DNA of 63,452 bases, from positions 1,944,872 through 2,008,323 of the forward strand of contig NZ_JAEHGD010000001.1 in the NCBI RefSeq assembly GCF_016097405.1. Reading direction: 5' to 3'. The notes under the pieces were generated by a model that did not search any database, was not told the DNA's origin, and saw only the letters and a list, made by a program, of their open reading frames with translations. Shown here one piece after another: positions 8,293 through 16,813 of the stretch (positions are counted from its first letter, which is position 1; the number at the start of each line of letters is the position of its first letter). Made by a program: the position numbers and the translations under genes. Origin of the DNA: a methane-oxidizing endosymbiont of Gigantopelta aegis. GTDB lineage: Bacteria; Pseudomonadota; Gammaproteobacteria; Methylococcales; Methylomonadaceae.

Positions 8293-8844
8293 TTATAGAT
8301 CACCATTTTTAAAATCATTTATAAAATAGCTGAAATGTTCCGGCGTCACAGGTGACAAGTGTGTTCTAATCAGGATGTTATTGATAAAAATATCAAAATC
8401 TGCCTGATAAAGTAATTTTCCAGTATTTTTAAAGTCCTCTTTTCTGACTGCAGGAAAAAGCTTCATAATATTTTTATGATTATAGGCAAGGTGGTTTGCA
8501 TTAATTGCATCTTCAATCATTTTCCTGAACCTTTCCCTATCCTCGACCATGATATTCTTAATGGGCTCATATTTTTCATAGAACACGGTTTCCATCTTTT
8601 CTTTACCGTATTCCTCGACTTTTTCTACCCTGATATTTAATCGCTTTAGTCTACTCTTAAGTTCTTGAATGTTTGATGGTTTTATACGTTCTCTTGATAA
8701 ATAATCATACGTGTTGTCCGAGGATATGGTGTGGCCTTCACTCTTTGGGTTTATCGAGCTGATCTGTTGAACGGGTGAATTAGCGCTATCATTACAGCCT
8801 ATAACAAGAAACACAACCTCAATTAAGATGATTAATTTTTTCAT
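8293..8844 (-). CDS. Putative lipoprotein, unknown function
   Basis: No recognisable family. The ATG at 8844 gives 183 residues; a TTG at 8856 would add only four. The N-terminus is a lipoprotein signal ending in a lipobox-like VIGC at about 13-17, so the protein is probably anchored in a membrane facing the periplasm. The rest is charged and helix-prone (many Lys/Glu/Asn), with no cysteine after the lipobox and no catalytic motif. The gene is A/T-rich compared with its neighbours. Its start lies only 24 bases from an IS5-type terminal repeat, so the native promoter may have been lost or replaced by the insertion cluster. Confidence 0.55.
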   Translation of the reverse strand: MKKLIILIEVVFLVIGCNDSANSPVQQISSINPKSEGHTISSDNTYDYLSRERIKPSNIQELKSRLKRLNIRVEKVEEYGKEKMETVFYEKYEPIKNIMVEDRERFRKMIEDAINANHLAYNHKNIMKLFPAVRKEDFKNTGKLLYQADFDIFINNILIRTHLSPVTPEHFSYFINDFKNGDL

Positions 8845-8867
8845 TTGTTTGAGCAATCTAAATATTG

Positions 8868-8878
8868 GGCTTTGTTGC
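8868..8878. repeat. Left IS5-type terminal repeat (remnant)
   Basis: GGCTTTGTTGC here is the exact inverse of GCAACAAAGCC at 12395-12405, which lies just upstream of an IS5-family transposase remnant. It is immediately followed by the TA target duplication of the IS630-type element, suggesting that the latter inserted next to or into an IS5 terminal repeat. Confidence 0.55.
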
Positions 8879-8887
8879 TATAAGTGG

Positions 8888-9421
8888 TTAGCAAAAAGTT
8901 AAGTTGTATTCCGAGCTAAATCCCTTATGAATTTTATCGATTTCATTTTCTAATTCCTCAGGCTCCATTTGTTTAAAGGGCAACCATTCATATTTTATTT
9001 TACGCCACAGCATTTCAATTCGGTTCAGCTCTGGCGAATAAGGGGGCAAAAAGTAAAATTCCATGCCTTCCTCTTTCAGCAATTCCCAATAGGGAGCGAG
9101 TTTTTGCTGGTGTGAATCGAAGCATTATCTAAAATCACTACCAAGGGTTTGCGTATTGTTTTAATCACCGCCATCAAAAAGCAAAGAAAAACAATCCGGT
9201 AACACTTCTCCAAAGCTTTGCCAACATGAGTTTACCGGATGAAAACATAGCCCCTATTAAATTAAGTCGCTGGCCTCGTTTGGCCGTGACACAATGTGTT
9301 TCACCTTGTTTAGTCCAGGCTGAACGATTCGGTGGTTGCGGCATAAATCCGGCTTCATCGACATAGGCCAACTCAATCTCACCTTTTTGAGCACGTTCAA
9401 TTAATTGCTCAATCTCTTGCT
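8888..9421 (-). pseudogene. IS630-type transposase, C-terminal half (broken)
   Basis: Codes for the DDE core of an IS630-family transposase in three reading frames. YVDEAGF (near 9360) carries the first catalytic Asp, ILDNASIH (near 9130) the second, and LPPYSPELNRIEMLWR (near 9030) the third acidic residue. Two frameshifts interrupt it, each a one-base loss in an A/T run (near 9176-9180 and 9101-9105). The stop is inside the left terminal repeat. The matching N-terminal half is at 11037-11368, and roughly 60 residues between the halves are missing. Confidence 0.8.
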
Positions 9422-10977
9422 TTGCTCGTATTTAGCCAAGAATTTAAAGTACAATCAGTAGAAAAAGCATTATCCAGAAGACCAGAACAATCGCTAAAGC
9501 AAATTGCAGTTACTTTAGGTGTGGGTTACTCCACACTTCAAAAATGGATTCGGTTAGCTAAGAAAAATCAACTCGAAAAACAGAGTCAAACATGTCAAAA
9601 GAAAAAAGCCCTCAAGATTGGAATACAGTAGAACGTTTTGAAGCCATTGTTCATTGTCATCATCTCACCGATGATCAGGCTAGCGCCTATTGTCGTGAAC
9701 AAGGCATCTACTTACATCATCTAAATACCTGGAAAGCGGAATTTTTTGTCAGAATCTAAATCAACAGAATCCGTATATAAACAGGCGCAAACAAAACTCA
9801 AACAAGAAAACAAGCGTTTGCATAAGGAGCTAAACCGCAAAGAGAAAGCGTTATCAGAAACAGCGGCTTTACTGGTGTTATCAAAAAGTGCCAAGCGATC
9901 TGGGGGAAAAGGCGGCCGATTAATCGCCTACTCAGATCGCCAACACTACAGCGCACTCATTGATGAAGCCGTTGACAATGGAGCGCGGCAGAAATTAGCC
10001 TGTGAACTGGTGGGTATATCAGCTCGAACCTATCAGCGTTGGAACCGGGGAGAAGGACTCTCAGAAGACCTACGACTGCACAATACAGCGCCTGTGCACA
10101 ATCAATTATCCGAGGCCATCAAGCAAGAAATCATCACCGTGATTAATAAACCGGAATACAGCGCTTTAACGCCGCATCAAATCGTTCCGAGGTTATTGGA
10201 TTTGGGCTGCTATCTCGCATCAGAATCAACCTTTATCGTGTCATGAAAGCCCACAACCAGCTTAAGCACAGAGCTAAAGGAGCCGCAGGTCAGCATAATA
10301 AACCGCAGTCACTCAAAGCCACACAGGCCAATCAAATCTACTCGTGGGATATTACGTATTTATTAAGCCCCGTCAAAGGGCAGTATTTTTACCTCTACAT
10401 GGTGATGGACATCTATAGTCGGAAAATCGTAGGCTGGCAAGTTCATGATGCCGAATCAAGCGCACACGCTGCTGATTTGATCGAAGATATCGCTCGCCGG
10501 GAAAACATCGACAAAAAGCAATTGGTGATACATTCTGACAACGGCAGTCCGATGAAAGGCGCAACATTAAGGGCCAAATTGGTCGATTTAGACATTGCCA
10601 CGTCGTTCAGCAGACCTCGTGTCAGTAATGATAATCCTTATTCAGAATCGTTATTTAAAACAGTCAAATATCATCATACCTTTCCAGAAAACCCTTTTAA
10701 AACATTAAGCGAAGCCAGGAACTGGGTTGAAGCTTTCGTTTGTTGGTTCAACAATGAACATCAACACAGTGCGCTCAAGTTTGTAACACCCAACCAACGC
10801 CATAACGGCTTAGACAGCGCCGTACTCGAAAAAAGAAAACGAGTCATCGAGCAAGCAAAAAGAGACAATCCAGAGCGATGGAATGGACGACAAACACGAA
10901 ATTTAACGCCCATTGGCCATGTTTATCTTAATCCGGATAAGGAAAATTTCAACACAACAGAATGTCAAGCAGCTTAA
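9422..10977 (+). pseudogene. IS3-like (rve-type) transposase with frameshifts
   Basis: A transposase gene readable in four pieces. 9422-9595 codes for a helix-turn-helix region (SLKQIAVTLGVGYSTLQKW). 9591-9745 codes for a second helical region ending NTWKAEF. 9746-10240 codes for a Lys-rich linker with ARTYQRWNRG. 10243-10977 codes for the integrase core, with DDE residues in SWDITYL, HSDNGSP and PYSESLFK. Each junction is repaired by changing one base in a homopolymer (A-run near 9593, T-run near 9740, T-run near 10233), giving one reading frame of about 510 codons. The 5' end lacks an ATG and a terminal repeat, so the element is 5'-truncated as well as frameshifted. Confidence 0.8.
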
Positions 10978-11036
10978 TAAAATTCATTTCGTAAATTATT
11001 GCAAAAAATGCGACAGGTTGGTTGACATTTAGCGCA
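9422..11036 (+). mobile_element. 5'-truncated IS3-like element nested in the IS630-type element
   Basis: The block between the two IS630 transposase halves. Its right limit lies near 11026-11036, where the IS630 reading (EALTSRYL) resumes. Its left limit near 9422-9430 joins IS630 coding sequence directly to an internal codon of the IS3-like transposase, with no terminal repeat, so this junction is a deletion scar rather than a clean insertion edge. Exact ends are uncertain by about 10-20 bases. Confidence 0.65.
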
Positions 11037-11368
11037 TTTAGCGATAAATACCGTGAAGTGAGTGCTTCTTCTGTAACCCATTGCGACAGTAATTGCTGAG
11101 CTTCCAGTGAAATTTTTTGGGGCGCTCCGCTACGGGGACTCTCGGGTAAACTGGCAAAGCCTTCTTTGAGCCAGCGGCGCCGACGCCGTCTGATCGATTC
11201 AACATGATGTCCTTGTTGCTTTGCAATGTCTGCTGTACTCATTCCTTCATGAAGAAGTTTTATCGTCATTGCTCGATCTCGTTCTCGCCAGTCACTCCCC
11301 TTTTTAATAATCGTTTCCAATATTTGCAATTCTTCTTCTGATAGCTCTATAGTCACTCGGATAGGCAT
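11037..11368 (-). pseudogene. IS630-type transposase, N-terminal half (truncated)
   Basis: Starts at an ATG at 11368 and codes for the typical N-terminal helix-turn-helix of IS630 transposases, including MSTADIAKQQG followed by an Arg-rich helix (SIRRRRRRWLKEG) and the linker PRSGAPQKI. The family reading ends at about EALTSRYL, after which the sequence enters the nested IS3-like element. It is the other half of the transposase at 8888-9421. With no catalytic domain attached, it cannot be active; a truncated DNA-binding peptide could in principle still bind the element ends. Confidence 0.8.
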
Positions 11369-11504
11369 GGTTATTTCGTAGGTAAAATTGCTATTTTACA
11401 CAACCTAACTTTAATCTAAACACTTAATTATCCATAACCAATTGATTTTAAAAGAGATTAATAAAATTGTTTTATTTTGTAACTCTCTGATTTAAAAGTA
11501 TTTT

Positions 11505-11518
11505 TTGATTTAGATCAA
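11505..11518. promoter_or_regulatory. Perfect FNR/Anr box
   Basis: TTGAT-TTAG-ATCAA matches the FNR/Anr consensus TTGAT-N4-ATCAA at all ten defined positions. It lies about 107 bases upstream of the small gene at 11625, inside an A/T-rich intergenic stretch. A weak -10 (TAGATT, 11559-11564) would put the box near -61, a class I arrangement. The box implies oxygen-responsive control of the gene that follows. Confidence 0.65.
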
Positions 11519-11624
11519 TAAATATTTAAAACTATTTGATTTTCTCTGGCTCAATGCATAGATTGAATACCTGTCATTTATATGTGACAGACAGTATCGT
11601 TATCAAATCAAGTAGGAGGCTATC

Positions 11625-11870
11625 ATGAACAAAATCACTCCACATTTAATCAGAGACTTACATGCAACCTTGCCCGCAGGAACAGAATGCTATTTATGTG
11701 ATCAGGTCAGAAGAGCATTGGCAAAATATAGGGGGGCTGATAGTTGGCAAGCTATTGAAAAAAATCAAGCGGTACATCTGCTGGCTAAACAATTAGGCCG
11801 TGGTTTAAAAAGATTTTTGAAGCCAGAAATCCAACAAGAATTAAAAGCATTACAAACAAATGAGCACTAA
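11625..11870 (+). CDS. Small CxxC protein behind an FNR box, unknown function
   Basis: The 81-residue product is not a family I recognise. A strong Shine-Dalgarno (TAGGAGG) sits 7 bases before the ATG. The sequence is basic and helix-rich, with one CYLC pair at about residues 22-25 that could bind metal or form a disulfide, and no signal peptide or membrane segment, so it is probably cytosolic. It has its own upstream FNR/Anr site and its own terminator downstream, a complete stand-alone transcription unit. It sits between IS630-type and IS5-type remnants, so it may have arrived with, or been preserved within, a mobile block. The intact frame amid ruined neighbours suggests it is under selection. 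Confidence 0.65.
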   Translation: MNKITPHLIRDLHATLPAGTECYLCDQVRRALAKYRGADSWQAIEKNQAVHLLAKQLGRGLKRFLKPEIQQELKALQTNEH

Positions 11871-11882
11871 AGCTTTTGATAG

Positions 11883-11914
11883 AGGTGGGTTATCTGCGAT
11901 ATAGCCCACCTTTT
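11883..11914 (+). terminator. Intrinsic terminator of the small FNR-box gene
   Basis: AGGTGGG and CCCACC(T) form the stem around a partly paired 14-base loop, followed by TTTT. It begins 13 bases after the stop at 11870. Confidence 0.75.
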
Positions 11915-11931
11915 AATTCGAGCATCAAAAT

Positions 11932-12363
11932 TCAAAGACTTAACCCTCCTTTGTCGTCTTGTTCATCTAATTGCTTTAATAGACCCGGTAAGACTTCTGA
12001 ATCACCGACACTATTGGTCGTCAACTCGACAGCCACGACCTCTTGACTTTGTGTATCAACGGCTACATGGAGTTTTCGCCAGGTGCGGCGCTTACCTGCG
12101 CCGTGTTTACGCACTTTCCATTCATCTTCATCATGCACTTTCAACCCTGTCGAATCGATAACCAGATGCCGGAGTGTCCGGCTACCAGTGGGGTAACCGA
12201 ACATCCAGAGCTTGTTGACGCCGGCTTAAGGCACTGTAATGCGGGACTTTGATAGCCATATCTGAATACATCATCGGACTTACTCGATACCCTGTTTGAA
12301 CAGAGCCTGATTGTAGGCTGACCAGTTGTTTGCTTTGTAGGGCGGTTTCTTTTTCTTATCCAT
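11932..12363 (-). pseudogene. IS5-family transposase remnant
   Basis: Two frames of one IS5-type transposase. From the ATG at 12363 the N-terminus reads MDKKKKPPYKANNWSAYNQ and stops after about 27 codons. The catalytic part then resumes in another frame with RHLVIDSTGLKVHDEDEW and GAGKRRTWRKLHVAVD, the first DDE Asp region. Between them a short stretch reads MYSDMAIKVPHYSALSRRQQ. An internal deletion and at least one frameshift separate the parts, and the C-terminal third, with the last catalytic residue, is gone. The adjacent repeat at 12395-12405 is its end. Confidence 0.75.
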
Positions 12364-12394
12364 GTCACTCAATATGGGGTGTATTTTGTTTTTT

Positions 12395-12405
12395 GCAACA
12401 AAGCC
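12395..12405. repeat. Right IS5-type terminal repeat
   Basis: GCAACAAAGCC, exact inverse of the 11-mer at 8868-8878. It lies about 30 bases upstream of the ATG of the IS5-type transposase remnant, where the terminal repeat of such an element is expected. The region 12406-12558 beyond it holds only the ribosome-binding site of the next gene. Confidence 0.6.
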
Positions 12406-12558
12406 AATCTATTATGTCAGTAAATTTTACAGTTTTGTGTTGTTTTCCGCTGTTTACCAAGTAAACTTAATTAAGTTTTTGATTTAAAAGAAACTCTATT
12501 TTTTTGGTTTAAGAATTGCTATGAATCATATTGCATGTTTCTAATATGGGGAAAAATA

Positions 12559-13188
12559 ATGTTGAAGAATAAAATATGTACCCTGGCCGTTGTGGCCGGG
12601 CTTTTATCGGGGGGCGGCGTTTCAGCGGCAGGGCTGCAAAACGGCGATTTTTCCAGTAATTTCGATAACTGGTCGGGGCAGGTCGATTATATTGACGATT
12701 ATACCGCGTCACAAATGAATGCCGTGACCACGCCCGATTTTTTCACGATAGAAGGTACCGGAGGAGAGGCCAAGCTGAGTACAAATTATGACTTCATTAC
12801 TGGTATTGGTTGGGCGGTAACGATGTTTCAGGACTTTACTATGCCAACCCTGTCTGCAGCAGGTAATTCCCTGTGGCTGGATTTTGATTTTATGGTGCAA
12901 CTCGATGACATTGCTGGAGGTGATAATTGGTTTGCTCAAATCGGTGATGGCATTGGACCCTTGATAGATATAGATATTGCTGGCGCCGGCCCATTTGATG
13001 TCACCAGTTTTGCCGGGTTAAATGTACAGATTCTGTTTGGTCTTGAAAACATGGCAGGTGGCGATGACTGGCTTAAAATAGATAATATTACGATTACTGA
13101 ACAAATGCAGGCTAATAATGTGCCAGAACCTGGGGTATTTGCATTACTGGGCTTGGGAGTATTAATGTTACGGCGTAAAAATTCCTGA
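12559..13188 (+). CDS. PEP-CTERM exported protein
   Basis: Exported protein of unknown role, sorted by an exosortase. I chose the ATG at 12559 (GGGGA 7 bases upstream) over one 24 bases earlier. The 209-residue product has a signal peptide (about 1-24, ending VSAAG), a beta-rich body with NGDFSSNFDNWSG near the start (a common opening of PEP-CTERM proteins), and the C-terminal signal VPEP, a hydrophobic helix and RRKNS. PEP-CTERM proteins are typically linked to extracellular polysaccharide and biofilm matrix. No exosortase or EPS gene lies in this window. Followed after 25 bases by a very large secreted protein in the same direction, probably co-transcribed. Confidence 0.85.
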   Translation: MLKNKICTLAVVAGLLSGGGVSAAGLQNGDFSSNFDNWSGQVDYIDDYTASQMNAVTTPDFFTIEGTGGEAKLSTNYDFITGIGWAVTMFQDFTMPTLSAAGNSLWLDFDFMVQLDDIAGGDNWFAQIGDGIGPLIDIDIAGAGPFDVTSFAGLNVQILFGLENMAGGDDWLKIDNITITEQMQANNVPEPGVFALLGLGVLMLRRKNS

Positions 13189-13213
13189 CACCCCAAACGG
13201 GGAGGAGATGATA

Positions 13214-16200
13214 ATGAAAAACAATAAAAGTTGGACGAGGTGCACCAATACGGGACTGGGTTCTGTTGTTAGTATCTTATGTATTATACTGCTGATGTTT
13301 TCACAATCGACGACAGCTTTTACGATAGCGCTTGATAATGGCAGTTGGGAAGCGGCGGCTGACGTAAGCGTGGTAAAAGGGAGCCGGTTTTATGATACCA
13401 GCGAACGGGTTTATTACACGGTCAATACGCTGACTAATTCCTCTGCTGAGGCATTGACAGGCCCGCTGCGTTTGCTGGTCACAAACGCTTCACATACTGT
13501 AAAAAATTCTGACGGTGATGATGCCGGACAGCCCTATTTCAATATTTTGGCGGATGGAGAAACATTGGCCGCTGGGGAGCAACGTCAGGTCACCATTAAA
13601 TTTCAACCGCGTCGGGCGCGCTTTTCTTATGATGTTGCAGCCCAGATATTCGTGGCGGTTACCGACAGCGATGGCGATGGCATCCCGGATGAACAAGATC
13701 CTTGTCCAAATGACCCTAATAATGCCTGCTTTACCATCAGTGGAGAAGTTTATGGTGGTGGCGCGGCATTAAGTAGCGCGGCAGTTAAAATTGGCCTAAA
13801 CTCGGTGAATACATCAACTGATCCCGCAGGCCGATTTGAAGCGACTGGTGTCAGCATGTCTGAACTGACCAGCGATAATCTGAATCAGTTCTTTCCGGTG
13901 CAAGTCCAGGCGAGTGGATACTCCAGCGGCTATGCCAAAGCAATATTGATTCCCGGAACTACCAGCTATCATGTAATTGTTAATCTTGATCCAGTTTCTG
14001 ACCAGATTACTCAGGATGATGATCTTTCTCAGGGTGTTCCCATTCAGGAAAATGGTCAAACAGTGGGGTCTTTAACGATTTCACCGAGTTCATTGCCGGA
14101 TGGTGTAACCCAGGTGACAGGTACGGTCACTTATCTTGAACCGACTGGAGATTTGAGTTCTTCACCCGGTGGTGATCTTTTGGCCTTGCCTGCAAATGCT
14201 GACCCTAATTCCGCACCTGTACCACTGGAAACATACGGGATGATGGAATTTGATCTGCGCGATCAAAATGGCAATGAAATCCACCAGTTAAATGGTGAGG
14301 CTGAAGTTTGTATGGCAGCCACTTCTGGTCTTCAAGCTGGTGATACCGTACCTTTATGGTATTACGATGTAGAGCGAGGATTGTGGATAGAAGAAGGTCA
14401 GGGGACTGTACAAAGCCGTAATGGGCAGTTAATGATCTGCGGAAATGTGACTCATTTTACCTGGTGGAACTATGATCGACCGGTTAATACTCACTCTTGT
14501 TTCAAATACAAATTTGTTGACGAAACTACAGGTGAGGCATTGGCGGGCGCTTTTGATTGGTATGCTGAAGGTGTTACCTACAGTGGCACTTCTCCGGAGC
14601 GGGCTTGTGATCGTGATGGTAACGATCCTGCAACTGAGGGTAACACGATTGACGGACTGACTGTCAAGAAAAGTACAGCTACAATGACAGAACAAATCCG
14701 CGTTTACACACAATTATCCGGCGCTAAGTATTATCTGGTGCGGGATGGTGATGGTACTTACAGTTTAAGTCAGAATGTAAACAACGCAGCGGTATTTGAT
14801 AATCCGCAAGATCAAGGCAGTTGTTTAACTAATCAGAATGTTGAAAACTGTGCATTTCTGGATTATCTGGATGCTGGTGCAGATGGCGTGTTGCCGCTAT
14901 CTTCAGATATCAACTATCCACCGGTTATCAGTGATTTCATGATTGATAATCAGAATCTTAGGGTTAGTGAATCGACCGGTGTTCAAGCCACAGTGACCGA
15001 CCCGGAAGGCAGTGATATCAGCATTAACTGGAGCCAGACCTGCTGGAACACCAATGATGGGACTCTCGATACAACTTCGGGCAGTGGTGCTTCACCGACT
15101 GTTTTTAATACAGTCTATACCGCGCCATCCAGTGTTGAAGGTTTTGGTCAATGGTGTGAGATTATAATTGAAGCCAGTGATACACAAGGAAATACCTCAA
15201 CCGCCAGCCAATGGTTTACCGTTAGTCCTGGTTCTTATCTATTGACCATCGAAGGGACGCTGTATGGCACTGATGGTAATCCGCTGCCTGATACAGGGCT
15301 GAGTTATGATAATTATAATTGTAGTGCTGGCACTACTCAGGATGTATTTACCGATAGCAGTGGTTACTACCGTTTCGATGTCGACTTGACTGGTTGTCTG
15401 AGTGGTGGAGAAGGGTATTATGGAACTGAGGGAGTGATAACTGTTTCATATAGTCACAATGGCCAAACCTGGAATCATTGGGAAGAACTTTATTTGCAAT
15501 TCGGAGCAGGTGAGCTTGGAAATGGAGGAAATTGTGCCTCATTGCCATTTGGAGAAAATGGTCTTCAGTGTCAGCATGATATCCACCTTCCTGTCGTCTG
15601 GGGGCCATTACAAGGTGCTTTGCTAGACAATGTAAGCAATCTGATTGTAAGCTCTGATCAGGCGTCGATTAATGCTTATTCATCTGACTCTAGCAGTTTG
15701 CAAAATTTAGGCGGAAGTACTTCGTACGGCCCAATAGAGGTGCCATTAAGCTCTCAACTGAGTCTTTCCAACTATGATCCTAATTCAGGGACATCAATCC
15801 ATGTGTCGACCGTTATGCCGAGTACCGATGGTTTCCTTCAGGACTTTGGGGTTAATGGAAGCGGTACCGTGATGGTGACGGTTCTAGATCAAGGTAGCCC
15901 TGTAGCCAATCAGACGGTTAATTTAATCAGCGAGTTTTTCAACAGTGCCACGGGCGTAAGTTCTACCATACAAGCGGTGACTGATAGCAATGGACAAGCG
16001 ACTTTCAATACGGTTCCGTTAGGTAGATTTCGGGTATGGGCTAGTAATGCTTCGTTTGGTTTTTTGACTGTATTCGGGTATGTTGCTGAAAACAATCAAA
16101 TCGTTCTGGTTGATCTGGGAAGTCAGGATACCTGCGAAGTCATAGGTACTGCTTATGACTGGAACGCTCAGCCCCTTGCAAATACTGAAATTTCATTAAC

Positions 16201-16435
16201 ACTCAATCAGTGGGGGAGTAATAGTTCTGTTGTGACAGCCTTGACGACGGATTCTGGGGAATTTGTATTCTCTGGTGTGGTTCCGGGTAATGTTGGTTGG
16301 GAACAATTTTATTATTCTGATGGTTTTGGTGTTCCTGATTGCCGTCCAAATAATGATGGTACATCAAAGCAGATTCGGCTGGATCGTCCGCCATTTGATA
16401 ATAATGTTTCGGACTTTATTATTGGACCGTCTTGA
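13214..16435 (+). CDS. Large secreted multidomain protein (TSP3-like and carboxypeptidase-regulatory-like repeats)
   Basis: Extracellular or surface protein of 1073 residues; function unknown. The ATG at 13214 is preferred because GGAGG lies 8 bases before it; the ATG at 13208 is too close. A signal peptide (hydrophobic stretch about 19-36) precedes a beta-sandwich domain, then a calcium-binding thrombospondin-type-3-like segment, DSDGDGIPDEQDPCP (about 150-165). After this come several domains of the carboxypeptidase-regulatory (SGEVYGGG..., EGTLYGTDGNPLPDTG, IGTAYDWNAQPLAN) and Ig-like kind. About 20 cysteines in pairs suggest disulfides in the later domains. There is no PEP-CTERM or LPXTG tail. 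Downstream of a PEP-CTERM gene and upstream of a strong terminator; a matrix or adhesin role is plausible but is inference. Confidence 0.7.
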   Translation: MKNNKSWTRCTNTGLGSVVSILCIILLMFSQSTTAFTIALDNGSWEAAADVSVVKGSRFYDTSERVYYTVNTLTNSSAEALTGPLRLLVTNASHTVKNSDGDDAGQPYFNILADGETLAAGEQRQVTIKFQPRRARFSYDVAAQIFVAVTDSDGDGIPDEQDPCPNDPNNACFTISGEVYGGGAALSSAAVKIGLNSVNTSTDPAGRFEATGVSMSELTSDNLNQFFPVQVQASGYSSGYAKAILIPGTTSYHVIVNLDPVSDQITQDDDLSQGVPIQENGQTVGSLTISPSSLPDGVTQVTGTVTYLEPTGDLSSSPGGDLLALPANADPNSAPVPLETYGMMEFDLRDQNGNEIHQLNGEAEVCMAATSGLQAGDTVPLWYYDVERGLWIEEGQGTVQSRNGQLMICGNVTHFTWWNYDRPVNTHSCFKYKFVDETTGEALAGAFDWYAEGVTYSGTSPERACDRDGNDPATEGNTIDGLTVKKSTATMTEQIRVYTQLSGAKYYLVRDGDGTYSLSQNVNNAAVFDNPQDQGSCLTNQNVENCAFLDYLDAGADGVLPLSSDINYPPVISDFMIDNQNLRVSESTGVQATVTDPEGSDISINWSQTCWNTNDGTLDTTSGSGASPTVFNTVYTAPSSVEGFGQWCEIIIEASDTQGNTSTASQWFTVSPGSYLLTIEGTLYGTDGNPLPDTGLSYDNYNCSAGTTQDVFTDSSGYYRFDVDLTGCLSGGEGYYGTEGVITVSYSHNGQTWNHWEELYLQFGAGELGNGGNCASLPFGENGLQCQHDIHLPVVWGPLQGALLDNVSNLIVSSDQASINAYSSDSSSLQNLGGSTSYGPIEVPLSSQLSLSNYDPNSGTSIHVSTVMPSTDGFLQDFGVNGSGTVMVTVLDQGSPVANQTVNLISEFFNSATGVSSTIQAVTDSNGQATFNTVPLGRFRVWASNASFGFLTVFGYVAENNQIVLVDLGSQDTCEVIGTAYDWNAQPLANTEISLTLNQWGSNSSVVTALTTDSGEFVFSGVVPGNVGWEQFYYSDGFGVPDCRPNNDGTSKQIRLDRPPFDNNVSDFIIGPS

Positions 16436-16448
16436 TAGTTGGCTGAGT

Positions 16449-16475
16449 TCGGAGGGGTTTTCCCCTCCGACTTTT
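16449..16475 (+). terminator. Strong intrinsic terminator
   Basis: TCGGAGGGG, a TTTT loop and CCCCTCCGA form a perfect 9-bp stem followed by CTTTTT. It ends the transcript of the large secreted protein and precedes the small secreted gene at 16499, which therefore depends on read-through or its own promoter. Confidence 0.9.
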
Positions 16476-16498
16476 TCAGTAACCTTAGGAGCTTTGAA

Positions 16499-16732
16499 AT
16501 GAAACAATTAATCATGATGCTGGCTGTGATGCTGGCGGCAAGTAATGTTTGGGCGGTGGAAGGCGAATCATCTCCATCGGATACACAACAAATCATGCGT
16601 CAACACATGCTGGAAATGCGCAAACAACAGCGCGAAATCCGCGCCAAAATCCGCGCTGAGCAAGTCGCTGCACAGCTTAAGCAGGAAGTCGAGCGTAAAG
16701 CGGCAATGCGCCGTGGTGAAGCTGTAGAATAG
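16499..16732 (+). CDS. Small secreted charged protein
   Basis: The 77-residue product begins at the ATG at 16499, 7 bases after TTAGGAG. A signal peptide (about 1-19, ending VWAV) is followed by an acidic/serine stretch and a long amphipathic helix rich in Arg, Lys, Gln and Met (about 30-75). No family recognised. It lies between two terminators, behind the large secreted protein. The helix could be a coiled coil or a small periplasmic binding protein; the sequence shows no metal or catalytic motif. An earlier in-frame ATG at 16439 would place the start before the terminator and is unlikely. Confidence 0.6.
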   Translation: MKQLIMMLAVMLAASNVWAVEGESSPSDTQQIMRQHMLEMRKQQREIRAKIRAEQVAAQLKQEVERKAAMRRGEAVE

Positions 16733-16750
16733 TCAGAATTTTTTGACGCG

Positions 16751-16813
16751 AAAAGCCCGGTTCTTTAAGGAAACGCAGAATAAATCTGCAATTCTTTAAA
16801 GGCCGGGTTTTTT
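16751..16813. terminator. Bidirectional terminator region
   Basis: An outer stem CCCGG/CCGGG and an inner hairpin GCAGA/TCTGC, ending in TTTTTTG on the plus strand and in CTTTT on the minus strand. It separates the convergent small secreted gene and the DsbA-like gene; the last codons of the latter form one arm of the stem. Confidence 0.6.

Larger units (their letters stand above)
8883..11424 (-). mobile_element. IS630-type element, interrupted by an IS3-like element
   Basis: Flanked by TA at 8881-8882 and 11425-11426, the IS630/mariner-type target duplication. The ends are imperfect inverted repeats that agree at about 20 of the first 25 positions (AGTGGTTAG... against AGTGTTTAG...). Transposase fragments of one IS630-type gene lie at both ends (N-terminal half near 11037-11368, C-terminal half 8888-9421), and an IS3-like transposase block lies between them. 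The element is dead by insertion, deletion and frameshift. Confidence 0.8.

Noticed and set aside
10225-10250. Programmed frameshift in the IS3-like transposase
   Set aside because: The site lacks a slippery heptamer, and the same gene has two other frame breaks; decay explains all three.
12400-12558. FNR-like TTGATTTAA near 12480 upstream of the PEP-CTERM gene
   Set aside because: Only one half-site matches; the second half (AAGAA) does not.
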